Translations under genes and position numbers: made by a program | Assembly (NCBI GenBank): GCA_016875405.1 | Contig: VGRJ01000001.1 | Location: 1 to 64,000 of the forward strand | Reading direction: 5' to 3' | Origin: Deltaproteobacteria bacterium | Lineage (GTDB): Bacteria > Myxococcota_A > Polyangia > Polyangiales > Polyangiaceae | Length of the DNA: 64,000 nucleotides | Notes under the pieces: model-generated | What the model saw: the letters and a program-made list of their open reading frames with translations, nothing else | Told to the model about the DNA's origin: nothing | Database searches by the model: none | Shown: piece after piece, positions 10,065-20,042 of the stretch | Layout: each line of letters starts with the position of its first letter | How positions within the stretch are numbered: the stretch's first letter is position 1

Positions 10065-11953
10065 GCGCGCGCACCGCGAGACAGGCGAACCTCCTCTGGC
10101 TCGCCTGCGTCTGCAGCGGGCTGTCGCTCGGCGCGTGCTCGAAGGCTGGAGCGCCGAACGCGAGCGTAAGCGCGAGCGCGACTGCCTCCGGAGCCGCAGC
10201 GAGCGCAGAGTCCGAGGTCGGGATCCCGGCGGAGGCACTCGCGGCAGCAGGCCTCACCACCCAGGACTTCGAGCCCGGACCCGCGCCATCGCTCCCATCG
10301 GTGCCCGCCGCTGAAAAGGTCGCGCCTGGACCGGGCAGCTGGAGCGACAGCCTCGCCGCGCTCGTCGGTGCGTCCCCTCGCCGACCGGTCGCCAAGCCCG
10401 TGAGCGTGCCGGACCCATGGCCGGAGTGCGCGACAACCTTCGCTCGCGACGCGAGCGCGAAGAAGCACGAGGTCGCATGGTCCGCGCGCAAGAAGGCCGC
10501 CGCAGCGTATTTCGCGCGCGCGGACGGGCTCGCGCAGACGCACTGGGCTCCCGTGCAACGGAGCTTCTGGCAAGCGCGTCGGCGGCTCATCGACGCGACG
10601 GCCGAGGGCTGCACCATCGACGCGCCGTCGGCCCCATGCGCACCGTTCGTCGAGCGCCTGCGCGCGAGCGAAGCGCTCGGAGCCTTCTCCTGCACCGTGA
10701 AGCACGTCCTACGAGCGACGGACGCTCCGGCGCGCGACCTCGTCGCCTGTGAGGTCGATGCATACAGATTCCTGCTCGAGATCCGCGACGACGCTCGCAG
10801 CGCCGTGCTCGGCGCCGAGCTGGCGGCCGCTGCGGAACGGAGCGGGCTCGCTGAAGCGCTCGGAGCGCAGCGCCTCGACCCGGCCACCGACAGGCTGCCC
10901 GCGGCACCGCTCTCGCCTCCAAAGCTGCGCCTCGACGGGCTGGAGGGGCTTGTCCGCTTCGCCCCGCGCGAGGGTGACGCAGCAGGCGCGCTCGAGGCGC
11001 TCACCTCGAGCGGGCTCGAGCCAACCGTCGTCGTGTCGCTGTGGGGCGAGAAGGCCCTCTGGCTCGTTCGTCCGAAGAAGGGCTCAACACCATCCGTCGT
11101 GCTCGAGCAGCGCGGTGAACCACCACCCCCGCCCGCGCCAACTCCTCGACCGGCACGAGAGCCCGACGACGACGATGACGACGACGACGAGCGGAAGCCG
11201 GAAGCCCAAGGGCCGACCGCCCCCCGCTGCACCGGGACGGGGCGCTGGGATTTGGCAGCCTGTTCCGCGCAGAGTGAGGAGGGCTCGCTCGCGCCTTGGT
11301 TCCGCGTTGCTGGCGGTCCTGGGCGTCCGCAGATCGCGGTGTTCCCAGCGCAGCCAGGCCAAGCCGTCGGGATGACGTGGCCGCCCGACGAGAGCGCGCG
11401 TGTCCTCGCGTTCCGGCGCGAGGTCATCTCGCGCGGTGGGTTCGGCGCGTTCACGTGCTCTCTGGCAGATGCGAACCTCGCAACGGACAGTGACCATCCG
11501 TTCGACGAGCGCACGCTTGCGCTCGCGCGACGCGCAGGCGTCCCCGAGGGCGAGCTGGTGGAGTGGCGGCTCTCATGCCTCACGGGCGAAGACGCCGGCG
11601 GCGGGCTCGTCGTCCTCCACGTCCCGTCCTACGACCTGTGGGCGGACGCGACGCTCGGCGTCGACGGTTACTCGGTGAAGGAGTACCACGCGGTCCGCGG
11701 CGGTCACTTTGCCGGGCCGCTCCGCGCGATCGCCGAGGCGGGTCTCCTCAACCTGCCACGGGGTGCGAAGCTCGAGGTGTCGGGGTATGCGTCGCTGCGC
11801 CGCGCGTCGTCCGGCGAGTGGCACGTCGGCTTCGCGTCGAGCTGCCCCGAGAGCGGCCTCCCATGCGAGTTCCGTGACGGACGCGGATCGCCGACCATCA
11901 CCAGCGTGGCGATGGAAGCCTGCGACGTGAGCGGCTTCGCGTATCCACGCTGA
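10061..11953 (+). CDS. hypothetical lipoprotein with Pro-rich/poly-Asp linker
   Basis: GTG start overlapping upstream stop (GTGA); LSLGACSKAG lipobox; PPPPPAPTPRPAREPDDDDDDDDERK linker. Confidence 0.68.
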   Translation: MSARTARQANLLWLACVCSGLSLGACSKAGAPNASVSASATASGAAASAESEVGIPAEALAAAGLTTQDFEPGPAPSLPSVPAAEKVAPGPGSWSDSLAALVGASPRRPVAKPVSVPDPWPECATTFARDASAKKHEVAWSARKKAAAAYFARADGLAQTHWAPVQRSFWQARRRLIDATAEGCTIDAPSAPCAPFVERLRASEALGAFSCTVKHVLRATDAPARDLVACEVDAYRFLLEIRDDARSAVLGAELAAAAERSGLAEALGAQRLDPATDRLPAAPLSPPKLRLDGLEGLVRFAPREGDAAGALEALTSSGLEPTVVVSLWGEKALWLVRPKKGSTPSVVLEQRGEPPPPPAPTPRPAREPDDDDDDDDERKPEAQGPTAPRCTGTGRWDLAACSAQSEEGSLAPWFRVAGGPGRPQIAVFPAQPGQAVGMTWPPDESARVLAFRREVISRGGFGAFTCSLADANLATDSDHPFDERTLALARRAGVPEGELVEWRLSCLTGEDAGGGLVVLHVPSYDLWADATLGVDGYSVKEYHAVRGGHFAGPLRAIAEAGLLNLPRGAKLEVSGYASLRRASSGEWHVGFASSCPESGLPCEFRDGRGSPTITSVAMEACDVSGFAYPR

Positions 11954-12075
11954 GCCGGCCGAGCGCGAGCCGAAGGGGTCGACGTCGCAGCTCCGGCAGA
12001 GCGCGGCTAGCCCCCCCGCGTACCGCGCGCGTCGGAGCTGAGCAGGTCGGGCCCGTCAGCTCCGCATCGGTCGGG

Positions 12076-13215
12076 TCACTTGCAGACGGCGTTGTTCATC
12101 GGATCGATCTGGGTGTTGCCCTTGCACTCCTTGTCGCTGCACGAGCCCTTGTCGTTGCAGTAGTCACAGGAGCCGAGGAGTTTGTCGCTGCAGTCGGGGT
12201 CCATCGCGCCGCAGCCGCAATCGCAGACATCGGCCGACGGTCCCGCCTCCTTCTCGTCGTAGAAAAAGAGGTCGCACTTCCACGCGCTCGGCACGCACTT
12301 GCCCTCGCCGCAGAACTCGTTCGCCATGCAGCCGGCCACCGTCTCGGCGGGCATCAGCTCACAGTCGGGATCCGGGACGCCGCAACCACAGTCGCAGCCG
12401 TTGCCCTTGCCGCCGTTGAACTTGGCGGGAGCGCATGTCCAAGCCTCCGGCGTACCCTCGCAGGTCGCCTTCATGCCGCACGTCTGCCCCTTGTAACAGC
12501 CATCGACGCTGTTCGCGGGGTTCGCGCAGTCCGGGTCGACGGTGCCGCAGTTGCAGTCGCAGAAGATCTCCGACGCGCCGGCCTTGGTCTCGTCGTAGTA
12601 GGCCGGATTGCAGGTCCAGCCGTCGGCGGGCGGCTTGATGTCGAACGTGAAGGAGGCGAGCGCGGCGCACTTGCCGTTCGGGACCGGCGTCACGTCTCCG
12701 GAGGCGTCGTCGATCGTGACCTCCTCGAACACTACGTTGGTCATCTTGCCCGTGAGGAGGAACTTTCCGTCGTACTTCGTCACGTCGACGGTGCCCGCCT
12801 TCGCGAAGTAGTAGGCCGCGGCGCCATCCTGCGTGGAGTCCTCCTCAAGGAGCACGCAGATCTCGTCGGTCCCGCACCCGGCCGTAGACTTGGGGGGCTT
12901 GAGGGTCGTCGTTCCTACGGCCTTTTCCGTCAGGACGATGCCGACGTAGTCCTCGTCCGCGCCGCCGAGGTTCGGCGTCGCCACGCCCGCGAAGACCGGC
13001 GAGGTGCTGCTCGCGAGCGCGAAGCCGGAGACGTCGGCGATCGCCACGCACTTGGCATCCGAACCATCGCCCCCGCTGCCCGCGCCGCCCGAGCCTACCG
13101 TCGCCGAGACCGTCACCGTGGTCGAGGGCGAGTCGGACCCGCCGCAAGCAGGCGCGAGGGTGGCGGCCGCGAGGCCAGCGACGAAAGCCGTGAGGATGAG
13201 AGGACGCTTCATCAT
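12076..13215 (-). CDS. secreted Cys-rich lipoprotein with three CDC-x-CG..DPDC modules
   Basis: MMKRPLILTAFVAGLAAATLAPACGG lipobox; repeated W-x-C...CDC(N/G)CG..DPDC. Confidence 0.75.
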   Translation of the reverse strand: MMKRPLILTAFVAGLAAATLAPACGGSDSPSTTVTVSATVGSGGAGSGGDGSDAKCVAIADVSGFALASSTSPVFAGVATPNLGGADEDYVGIVLTEKAVGTTTLKPPKSTAGCGTDEICVLLEEDSTQDGAAAYYFAKAGTVDVTKYDGKFLLTGKMTNVVFEEVTIDDASGDVTPVPNGKCAALASFTFDIKPPADGWTCNPAYYDETKAGASEIFCDCNCGTVDPDCANPANSVDGCYKGQTCGMKATCEGTPEAWTCAPAKFNGGKGNGCDCGCGVPDPDCELMPAETVAGCMANEFCGEGKCVPSAWKCDLFFYDEKEAGPSADVCDCGCGAMDPDCSDKLLGSCDYCNDKGSCSDKECKGNTQIDPMNNAVCK

Positions 13216-13291
13216 GGTTCTCCTCGAGTTCCGCTGTCGGTACGCGAGTCACGGACAGAAGTCGACGGCGTGCTGCTGACATCCCGCGGTC

Positions 13292-14080
13292 TCAGCCGAG
13301 CCACGCGCGCTCGAGCCAGGCGAGTGAATCGGGGGCGGCGCGGAGCTCTTGGTCGAGCGCCCGCACCGGTGCAGAGGGACCAAGGGGCGCACCGTAAGCG
13401 CGCGCGTAGAGCACCCACGACGGCAGCTCGTAGTGGTGGAGGAGCGGCCCCATCGGATGGGTCGCGGCGCTCGCCAGGACGGCAGCAGCCGACTCGAGGT
13501 CCGCCGCCCCGACGAGCGCGGTAGCAGTGTCGAAGAGCAGCTGACGGAGCGACTCGAACGAGGCCTCGGGAGCAGCGACCATGCGCTCGATCATGCGCTC
13601 GAAGCCCTCGTCGTCGAGGCCGGCAGACTCTGCCGCGTCGCGCATCGCGGGGACCTGCGTCTCGAGGAAGCCGGAATCGGGCGCGTGACCGACGAGCCGC
13701 CCGACGAGGTAGACGTCGAAGGCGCTCGCGATCGACTCGGCGAGGAGCAGCCCGTCCGAGGAGCGCGCGTGCTCGCCGAGCGCGCGGTGAGCGAGCGCGT
13801 GCCACGCGCCGTGGGCGAGCTGATCGGCGGCGAGGTGCTCGTCGACGAGAACTTCGATCGCGTCACCTGGATTCCAGAAGGCGAGGTTGAGGAGCAGCGC
13901 CGACTCGTAGCGCTCGAGGGCGCTGCCGGGCTGCGGCACCAAGAAGCGTGCGCCCGTCTTCGACATGGCGTCTTTCAGCTCGCGGTAGAGACCGACGTGA
14001 CGAAACGACGACTCGTCGTCGAGGGTGAGCTCGGCGAGCGGCAGCGAACGGAGGAGCGGCATCTCGGGACAGTCGCGCAT
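13292..14080 (-). CDS. hypothetical protein
   Basis: ORF with start MRDCPEMPLLRSL or MPLLRSL (14062); compact globular sequence. Confidence 0.55.
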   Translation of the reverse strand: MRDCPEMPLLRSLPLAELTLDDESSFRHVGLYRELKDAMSKTGARFLVPQPGSALERYESALLLNLAFWNPGDAIEVLVDEHLAADQLAHGAWHALAHRALGEHARSSDGLLLAESIASAFDVYLVGRLVGHAPDSGFLETQVPAMRDAAESAGLDDEGFERMIERMVAAPEASFESLRQLLFDTATALVGAADLESAAAVLASAATHPMGPLLHHYELPSWVLYARAYGAPLGPSAPVRALDQELRAAPDSLAWLERAWLG

Positions 14081-14128
14081 CCGGTGGACACTTGCCACTT
14101 CAACGCGCGCATGCGAAACCCGGCGGCG

Positions 14129-15418
14129 ATGAAGGCACGACTCCTGACGGGCTTGTTCGGAACCTGGATCTGCGGCGCGGCGTTCGTAGGCTGCAAGAGC
14201 GATGCGCCACCGCCCGCACCGACGCCCGAGGCGAGCTCGACCGCGGCGGCCGCGGCCTCTGGGAAGCCCGACGCGCTCGTGCACCATCTGCCCGCGTTCT
14301 CGGACGCGACGAACAAGCGCTTTCGCATCGAGCTGTGCTTCTACGGCGCATACGGCCTGCGCCTGACGCGCGACGCGTACCTCGCGAGCCTCGGCGGCAA
14401 GGAGCCGGCCGAGGGCAAGCTTCCAACCTTTGGCGACTTCCCGACCCTCGACGACCCGACGGGAGCGCCCACCGCGAGCCCGAGCGCGGCTTCGAGCGCC
14501 ACGCCCGCGGGGCCGAAGGCGGAGCCCCGGCTCGCCCCGAAGGCCGCTCCGACCGCGTCCGCCTCGGCGGCTGCTGCGGGGACCGCGTCATCTGGAGCCG
14601 CGGTCACCGCGACGCGCCCGACCCTCAACGTGCCAGGCCTCGAGCGGCTGCCGTTCACCCGCTACGTGAGCTCGTGCACGCTCGCGACGCGCAAGGAAGG
14701 CAAGAACTCGAGCGAGGAGCCGATCGACAAGGCGATCACCGAGTTCGATGCGTGGGCGAGCAACGTGAACCGACTGGTGATGGGCGCGCAGCGCTACTAC
14801 TCGGCGAAGCAGTACGACGGAGACAAGTTCGAGCGCGGCCGTTCGCTGCACAAGGAGCTCACCGAGAGCTTCGCGGCGCTCGATGAGAAGTTCGCCGCGC
14901 TGACCCAAGCGTTTCTTGCTTGGGAGGTCACGCTCGGCAAGCCAGAGGAGAAGCTCGACAAGGGCGCCGAGGCCGGCTTCGAGGCGCTTCAGACCGCACG
15001 GGTGCTCGCCGCCGCGCTGCTCGCCGACAAGCCCGACGCCGAGGCTCTCGCGAAGGCCGTCGAAGCGGTCGTGAAGGCACGCGAGGCGCTCGAGGCGGTC
15101 GGCAAGGACGACCCGAAGACGCCTTATCCGCGGGAGCTTGGCGCACGCCTCGGCAAGCTTGTGGTCGCGGCAGGCAAGGCCAAGGACGCGCTCGCCGATC
15201 GGCGCGCCTCGATCGGCGCGACGTTCCTCGTGTTGAACGAGGTCGCGGGGCTCGTCGAGGCACACCACCGTGCGCTCGGCCAGCACCTGCGGGCGAGCGG
15301 GCAGACGCGCCCGGGGTCGCCGATCACGACGCTGCGTCCGCGCATGGAAAGTCTCGGAGGCCGCCCCGACGCGCGCACCGTGAGGCCTCGCCCTGGCAAG
15401 GAAGAGCATCCGGAGTGA
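14129..15418 (+). CDS. YiiG/DUF3829-like lipoprotein
   Basis: MKARLLTGLFGTWICGAAFVGCKSD lipobox; FDAWASNVNRLVMGAQRYYSAKQYDGDKF helical domain. Confidence 0.65.
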   Translation: MKARLLTGLFGTWICGAAFVGCKSDAPPPAPTPEASSTAAAAASGKPDALVHHLPAFSDATNKRFRIELCFYGAYGLRLTRDAYLASLGGKEPAEGKLPTFGDFPTLDDPTGAPTASPSAASSATPAGPKAEPRLAPKAAPTASASAAAAGTASSGAAVTATRPTLNVPGLERLPFTRYVSSCTLATRKEGKNSSEEPIDKAITEFDAWASNVNRLVMGAQRYYSAKQYDGDKFERGRSLHKELTESFAALDEKFAALTQAFLAWEVTLGKPEEKLDKGAEAGFEALQTARVLAAALLADKPDAEALAKAVEAVVKAREALEAVGKDDPKTPYPRELGARLGKLVVAAGKAKDALADRRASIGATFLVLNEVAGLVEAHHRALGQHLRASGQTRPGSPITTLRPRMESLGGRPDARTVRPRPGKEEHPE

Positions 15419-15539
15419 GGGTCCCTCGCCCCCGCGCCACGACCTCGACGCGCCCGAGCGACAGGCGCGCGCGGTATGCCGGACGCGAGCCCTGAGTCGG
15501 GCGAGCTGCACGAACGGCACGACGCTCGCTCGAGCAACG

Positions 15540-15577
15540 ACGGCCCCGGTGGAAGCTCCGCCGGGGCCGTGTTCGTT
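15540..15577. terminator. candidate bidirectional terminator
   Basis: Stem CGGCCCCGGTGG-AAGCT-CCGCCGGGGCCG (one G-T pair) between convergent genes ending 15418 and 15609. Confidence 0.65.
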
Positions 15578-15608
15578 TCGCTGACGGGCCGAGCCCGCGA
15601 GCGCCAGG

Positions 15609-17645
15609 TCAGATGAACGGGTTCACGTGGACTGGCTGCTTGCTCTCGCGCAGGTTGTACGAGACGCGCTTCGCGAAGTGGCCGACGAGGGCCGCCGCGA
15701 CGCCAAACATCGCCACGCCGATCCCAGTCTGAAGCGCGACGGGGATCAGAGGCGAGGACGCCTCGGGGAGACCTCCCTCACCGACCCTCGACGACGGCGA
15801 CGTGCCGAGCACCCAGAGCGCTGTGAGCAGGAACGCCGCGAATGACATCGGCACGAACCACTTCCAGCACAGGTTCATGAGCTGATCGATGCGGACGCGC
15901 GGCAGCGTCCAGCGGATCCACACCACGACGAAGATCAGGACCCACGCCTTGAGGAGGAAGAAAAAGACGCCACCCGCCTGGAGCGCGAGGCTCGCCTCCT
16001 GCTGGGCCGGCGTCACGCCGGGGAGCTGCCAACCGCCGAGGAACAGCGCGGTCGCGATGCCACAGAAGACGAAGACGTTCGCCCACTCCGCAAAGAAGAA
16101 AAACAGGTAACGCATGCCGGAGTACTCCGTGGAGTAACCGGCGACGAGCTCGCTCTCGGCCTCGGGGAGGTCGAAGGGCGCGCGGTTGCCTTCGGCGAGC
16201 GCGGTCGTGAAGAACAGGAAGAACAGGCCGAACGAGACGGGATTCTTGAAGACGAACCAATACCAGGGCCAGCCACCCTTCGAGAGGAACATGTCGCCGA
16301 GCCCGCCTTGCGCCTGGATGATGTCCTGCATCCGCAGCGAGCCCGTCATCATCACGACGCAGACGATCGAGACGGCCGCGGGGATCTCGTAGCTGATCAC
16401 CTGCGCCGCCGCGCGCACGCCGCCGAGCAGCGACCACTTGTTGTTCGACGCCCAGCCGCCGGTCATGAGGCCAATCGCGACGAGCGAGGTGACGGCGACG
16501 ACGAACAAGATGCCCACGTCGAGATCGGCGGCGATCAGGTACTGGCCGAACGGCATCACCACGAAGGTCGCTGAGACGCCGATGAAGACGAGGTAGGGCG
16601 CCAGGCGGAAGAGGGGCTCGTCGCTGTCGGTGGGGACGATGTCTTCCTTGACGATCGACTTGATGCCGTCCGCCATCCACACGATGAAGCCCTGCGGGCC
16701 GGCGCGGTTCGGTCCGATGCGCGACTGCATGCGCGCCGAGACGCGACGCTCGACCCAGGTGATGATGCCGGCGGTCGGCGCCATGAAGAGCAGGAGGATC
16801 GCGGCGGCGACGCCGAGGATCATCGCAGCGGCAAGGATGTCGTTCGGCAGCGAGCCGCCGTCGAACCCGGACATCGACACCTGGCGAAGCTCGGGCGTCG
16901 CGGCGCCACGCTTGATGCCGAGCTGGGCGACGCGCGCTCCGGGCTGCGGCACGAGATCGCCCACCGAGAGCACGGACACGCCGTTGAAGCTGACGAGCAG
17001 ATCGCCCGTCGAAATTCCCGCGCGATCCGCCGGGCTCGCGGCGGCGACTCCCGAGACGAGCAGGCCGCCCGAGACGGGCGAGCGCGTGTCGTCGATGCGC
17101 AGGCCGAGGTGCGCGAGCGCCTTGGTGCCGATCTCGGAGCGCTTCTCGAGGGCCACGCGGCGAATCGAGGGCGCGCGCAGGTCGAGCGTGATGCCGAGGA
17201 CCTTGCCTTGCACCGCGGTGCCGTCCTGCGCCGTCGCGGCGAGGGCGACGGTGACGTCGCCTTGGAACGTCGTGTGCGCGGCCTCCTCGCCGTAGCCGCA
17301 GAACTTGGCAACGACGGCATCGGACAGGACGAAGCTGACCTTGTCGGCCGCAGGCTTCGCGCCCTCGATGACAATGTGGGCCTCCTCGCCCTCGGGGCTC
17401 TTGCCGGGCTGGAAGATACGACCGTCGAACGTGACCGTCGCGGTCTTCGCCTCGGCCGCGGGCAGTCGGGTGCCGAGCACCTCGATGTGATCCCCGACCT
17501 CGGCGTCACGCGGGACGACGTCGACGAGCTCGAGGAGGTTCGGCGCCTCGGCGCGCTTGCACCCCACCATCAGCGCGAAGAGCGCGAGGAGGAAGACGAG
17601 CGCCGACCGGGAGCGTGCGCGAATCGAAGAATCCTTTCGCCGCAT
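15609..17645 (-). CDS. nuoH: NADH-quinone oxidoreductase subunit H (NuoH) with N-terminal lipobox/TIG-like/PDZ-like extension
   Basis: C-terminal ERRVSARMQSRIGPNRAGPQGF...EGNRAPFDLPEAESELVAGYSTEYSG is NuoH; N-terminal LFALMVGCKRA and GLLVSGVAAASPADRAGISTGDLLVSFNGVSV are PDZ-like. Confidence 0.85.
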   Translation of the reverse strand: MRRKDSSIRARSRSALVFLLALFALMVGCKRAEAPNLLELVDVVPRDAEVGDHIEVLGTRLPAAEAKTATVTFDGRIFQPGKSPEGEEAHIVIEGAKPAADKVSFVLSDAVVAKFCGYGEEAAHTTFQGDVTVALAATAQDGTAVQGKVLGITLDLRAPSIRRVALEKRSEIGTKALAHLGLRIDDTRSPVSGGLLVSGVAAASPADRAGISTGDLLVSFNGVSVLSVGDLVPQPGARVAQLGIKRGAATPELRQVSMSGFDGGSLPNDILAAAMILGVAAAILLLFMAPTAGIITWVERRVSARMQSRIGPNRAGPQGFIVWMADGIKSIVKEDIVPTDSDEPLFRLAPYLVFIGVSATFVVMPFGQYLIAADLDVGILFVVAVTSLVAIGLMTGGWASNNKWSLLGGVRAAAQVISYEIPAAVSIVCVVMMTGSLRMQDIIQAQGGLGDMFLSKGGWPWYWFVFKNPVSFGLFFLFFTTALAEGNRAPFDLPEAESELVAGYSTEYSGMRYLFFFFAEWANVFVFCGIATALFLGGWQLPGVTPAQQEASLALQAGGVFFFLLKAWVLIFVVVWIRWTLPRVRIDQLMNLCWKWFVPMSFAAFLLTALWVLGTSPSSRVGEGGLPEASSPLIPVALQTGIGVAMFGVAAALVGHFAKRVSYNLRESKQPVHVNPFI

Positions 17646-17686
17646 GGCCCGGGACTTATAGACCGGCACCCGGTCAAGGTCGAGTA

Positions 17687-18451
17687 TCAGGCGGCACTGA
17701 ACATCGGTCTGCCGTCGGGGCCGCGCGCCACCTCGATGGGCGAGCCGAAGGCACGGCCGAGGAGGTCCCCGGTCATCACCTCGTCCGGGGCCCCGGACGC
17801 GAGGACGCGCCCGGCGTCGAGCAGGACCACCTGGTCGGCGAAGCGGGCGGCGGCGGTGAGGTCGTGCATCGCCACGACGCAGGTAAGGCCCCGCTCGTCG
17901 ACGCAGCGCCGCAGGAGCTCGTGGCACGCACGCGCATGACGCAAATCAAGCTGAGACGTCGGCTCATCGAGCAGCAGCACGGGCGCGCCCTGAGCGAGCA
18001 CGCGGGCGAGGTGAGCCCGCTGCTGCTCGCCGCCGGAGAGCGCCTCGAAGCCCCGATCCGCCAGCGCGGAGAGCTCGCATGCGGCGAGGGCCTCCGCGAC
18101 CGCGCGGGCATCGTCGGGCCCCGGCCGATGCCACGCATCCTGATGGGGTGCGCGCCCCATCGCCACCACCTCGGCCACCGTGAACCCGGCTGGGATCTCG
18201 CCGCGCTGCGGCAGAAAGGCCACGCACCGCGCCCGCTCGCGGCGATCGAGCCCCTCGACGCTCCGCTCGCCGAGGGACAGCCCCCCCTCGATTGGGACGA
18301 GCCCGGCAATCGCGCGAAGGAGCGTGCTCTTCCCCGATCCGTTCGGGCCGAGGATCGCCGTCAGCGCGCCGCCCGAGAGCTCGAGGCTAACGTCGGCGAG
18401 GACCGCGCGCCCGCCGTACGAGACCCCGACCGTCCGAAGCGAGACTTCCAC
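17687..18451 (-). CDS. ABC transporter ATP-binding protein, haem/iron-siderophore (HmuV/FecE) type
   Basis: Walker A GPNGSGKST, signature LSGGEQQR, Walker B VLLLDEPTS, LDLRH. Confidence 0.85.
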   Translation of the reverse strand: MEVSLRTVGVSYGGRAVLADVSLELSGGALTAILGPNGSGKSTLLRAIAGLVPIEGGLSLGERSVEGLDRRERARCVAFLPQRGEIPAGFTVAEVVAMGRAPHQDAWHRPGPDDARAVAEALAACELSALADRGFEALSGGEQQRAHLARVLAQGAPVLLLDEPTSQLDLRHARACHELLRRCVDERGLTCVVAMHDLTAAARFADQVVLLDAGRVLASGAPDEVMTGDLLGRAFGSPIEVARGPDGRPMFSAA

Positions 18452-18549
18452 GAGGCGCGAGGCTAGCGCGAATCCCGGCGCGGGAGGCGCACGCTGGACT
18501 TGCGCACGCCGGGGACCGATGGTGGACTCCAGCAAGTCGACTTCGCAGC

Positions 18550-19215
18550 ATGGGCATGACCATCGAGACAGGAGCCAGCGGCGGCGCGACCTCGCCTAAG
18601 GTCGAGGAGGCGCGGCGCGTCATCAAGCGGTACTCGAACCGCAAGCTCTACGACACGCGGGACAGCCGCTACGTCACGCTTCAGCAAATCGGCGAGATGG
18701 TCCGGCGCGGCGAGCACGTGCAGGTGATCGACAACCGCTCGAAGGAAGACAAGACCGAGGCCACCCTCGCCCTGATTCTGTCCGAGGACTTGAAGACCGA
18801 GCCTGGACGCGAGCAGCTCGGGACGCTGCGGATCCTGCTGCAAGATCGCGGAGAGAAGCTCCTGTCGAGCCTGCGAGGAGGGCCGATCGGGCGCCTGATC
18901 CCCGGCACGGAGCGAGCGAGCGCCCCCGGCGAGCGTCAAGCCGAAGCCCCGCCCGCCGGGGTCGCGCCGCCGCTCGACGCCGGCGAGCGCTCCGGGTCGA
19001 AATCGCGGCTCGACGGGATCGTGGCGAGCTCGCGGCAGACCTTCGAAGACCTGCAAGCGACCCTCGACGAGCGGATCCAGGCGGCGGTCCCGGGCCTCGG
19101 CCTCATCCGCGGCCTGCGCGCCGACCTCGCGGCGCTTGACAGGCGGCTCGCGACCATCGAGCGCCACCTCGGCCTCGCGTCGCCCGAGGAGCCCGACAAA
19201 CCCGAAGGATCCTGA
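18550..19215 (+). CDS. polyhydroxyalkanoate accumulation regulator DNA-binding-domain (PhaR-like) protein
   Basis: VIKRYSNRKLYDTRDSRYVTLQQIGEMVRRGEHVQVIDNRS. Confidence 0.85.
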   Translation: MGMTIETGASGGATSPKVEEARRVIKRYSNRKLYDTRDSRYVTLQQIGEMVRRGEHVQVIDNRSKEDKTEATLALILSEDLKTEPGREQLGTLRILLQDRGEKLLSSLRGGPIGRLIPGTERASAPGERQAEAPPAGVAPPLDAGERSGSKSRLDGIVASSRQTFEDLQATLDERIQAAVPGLGLIRGLRADLAALDRRLATIERHLGLASPEEPDKPEGS

Positions 19216-19322
19216 ACACATGGCGAGCCTTTGCCGCGCCGCCGCGAGCTTGCCGCGCGCCGCGTAAGCTGACAGCATGAGGGTCGAGACGCGCGTCAGG
19301 AATAGGCTCCACGACGCCCCTG

Positions 19323-20042
19323 TTGCTCCTCGCGATGACGTACTTGAAGCCCGCTACCCGCGCCGACCGCGACCCAGAGCGCCCCGTGGCCTTCGAGGCG
19401 GAGGTGCTCGACCACCTCGACTCGATGTTCGGCGTGGCCATGCGGATGACGCGCGACGAGGCGGCTGCCGAAGACCTCGTCCAGGACACGGTCGTGAAGG
19501 CGGTCCGTGCGCGCGACCAGTACCAGCCCGGCACCAACCTCAAGGCCTGGCTGCTGCGGATCCTCACGAACACCTTCCTCAACCGACACCGGCGCGGCGG
19601 GCTCGAGCGAGAGCTCTTCGAGGGGCCGGACGCGACGCCGCTCGCCGACCGATGGATCGGCGCCGCCACGATGCGCGGGATGTACGACCCCGAGCGCGAG
19701 GCGCTGGTGCCGCTCGTCGAGGCGGAGGTCCGCGACGCGCTCGAGGCCCTGCCCGAGGCGTTTCGGCTCGTGGTCGTCCTGTCGGACATCGAGGGGCTCT
19801 CGTACCGCGAGATCGCCGACACGATGGGCTGCCCCGTCGGGACCGTAATGTCGCGCCTGCACCGCGCGCGGCGCATGCTGCAAGAGTCGCTCCGCGATCA
19901 GGCGGTCGCGCTCGGGCTCGTCGACGAGGACGAGGACGAGCTCTCGCGGCGCCGGGCGGCGGCCGGTGATGACGCCGCGCCCGTCGACCTCGCGCGCTAC
20001 CGGAAGCGCCGCGGGCAGACGACCCTAGGAGAGACGAAGTGA
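19323..20042 (+). CDS. ECF-type RNA polymerase sigma factor
   Basis: Region 2 AAAEDLVQDTVVKAVRARDQYQPGTNLKAWLLRILTNTF; region 4 LSDIEGLSYREIADTMGCPVGTVMSRLHRARRML; start could be 19335. Confidence 0.9.
   Translation: MLLAMTYLKPATRADRDPERPVAFEAEVLDHLDSMFGVAMRMTRDEAAAEDLVQDTVVKAVRARDQYQPGTNLKAWLLRILTNTFLNRHRRGGLERELFEGPDATPLADRWIGAATMRGMYDPEREALVPLVEAEVRDALEALPEAFRLVVVLSDIEGLSYREIADTMGCPVGTVMSRLHRARRMLQESLRDQAVALGLVDEDEDELSRRRAAAGDDAAPVDLARYRKRRGQTTLGETK

Noticed and set aside
11162-11192. GAC-run as a functional DNA repeat
   Set aside because: Simply encodes a poly-Asp linker; no further structure
13349-14110. N-terminal extension of the 689-aa ORF
   Set aside because: Antisense to the 13292-14080 gene; lipoprotein signal begins at 14111/14129
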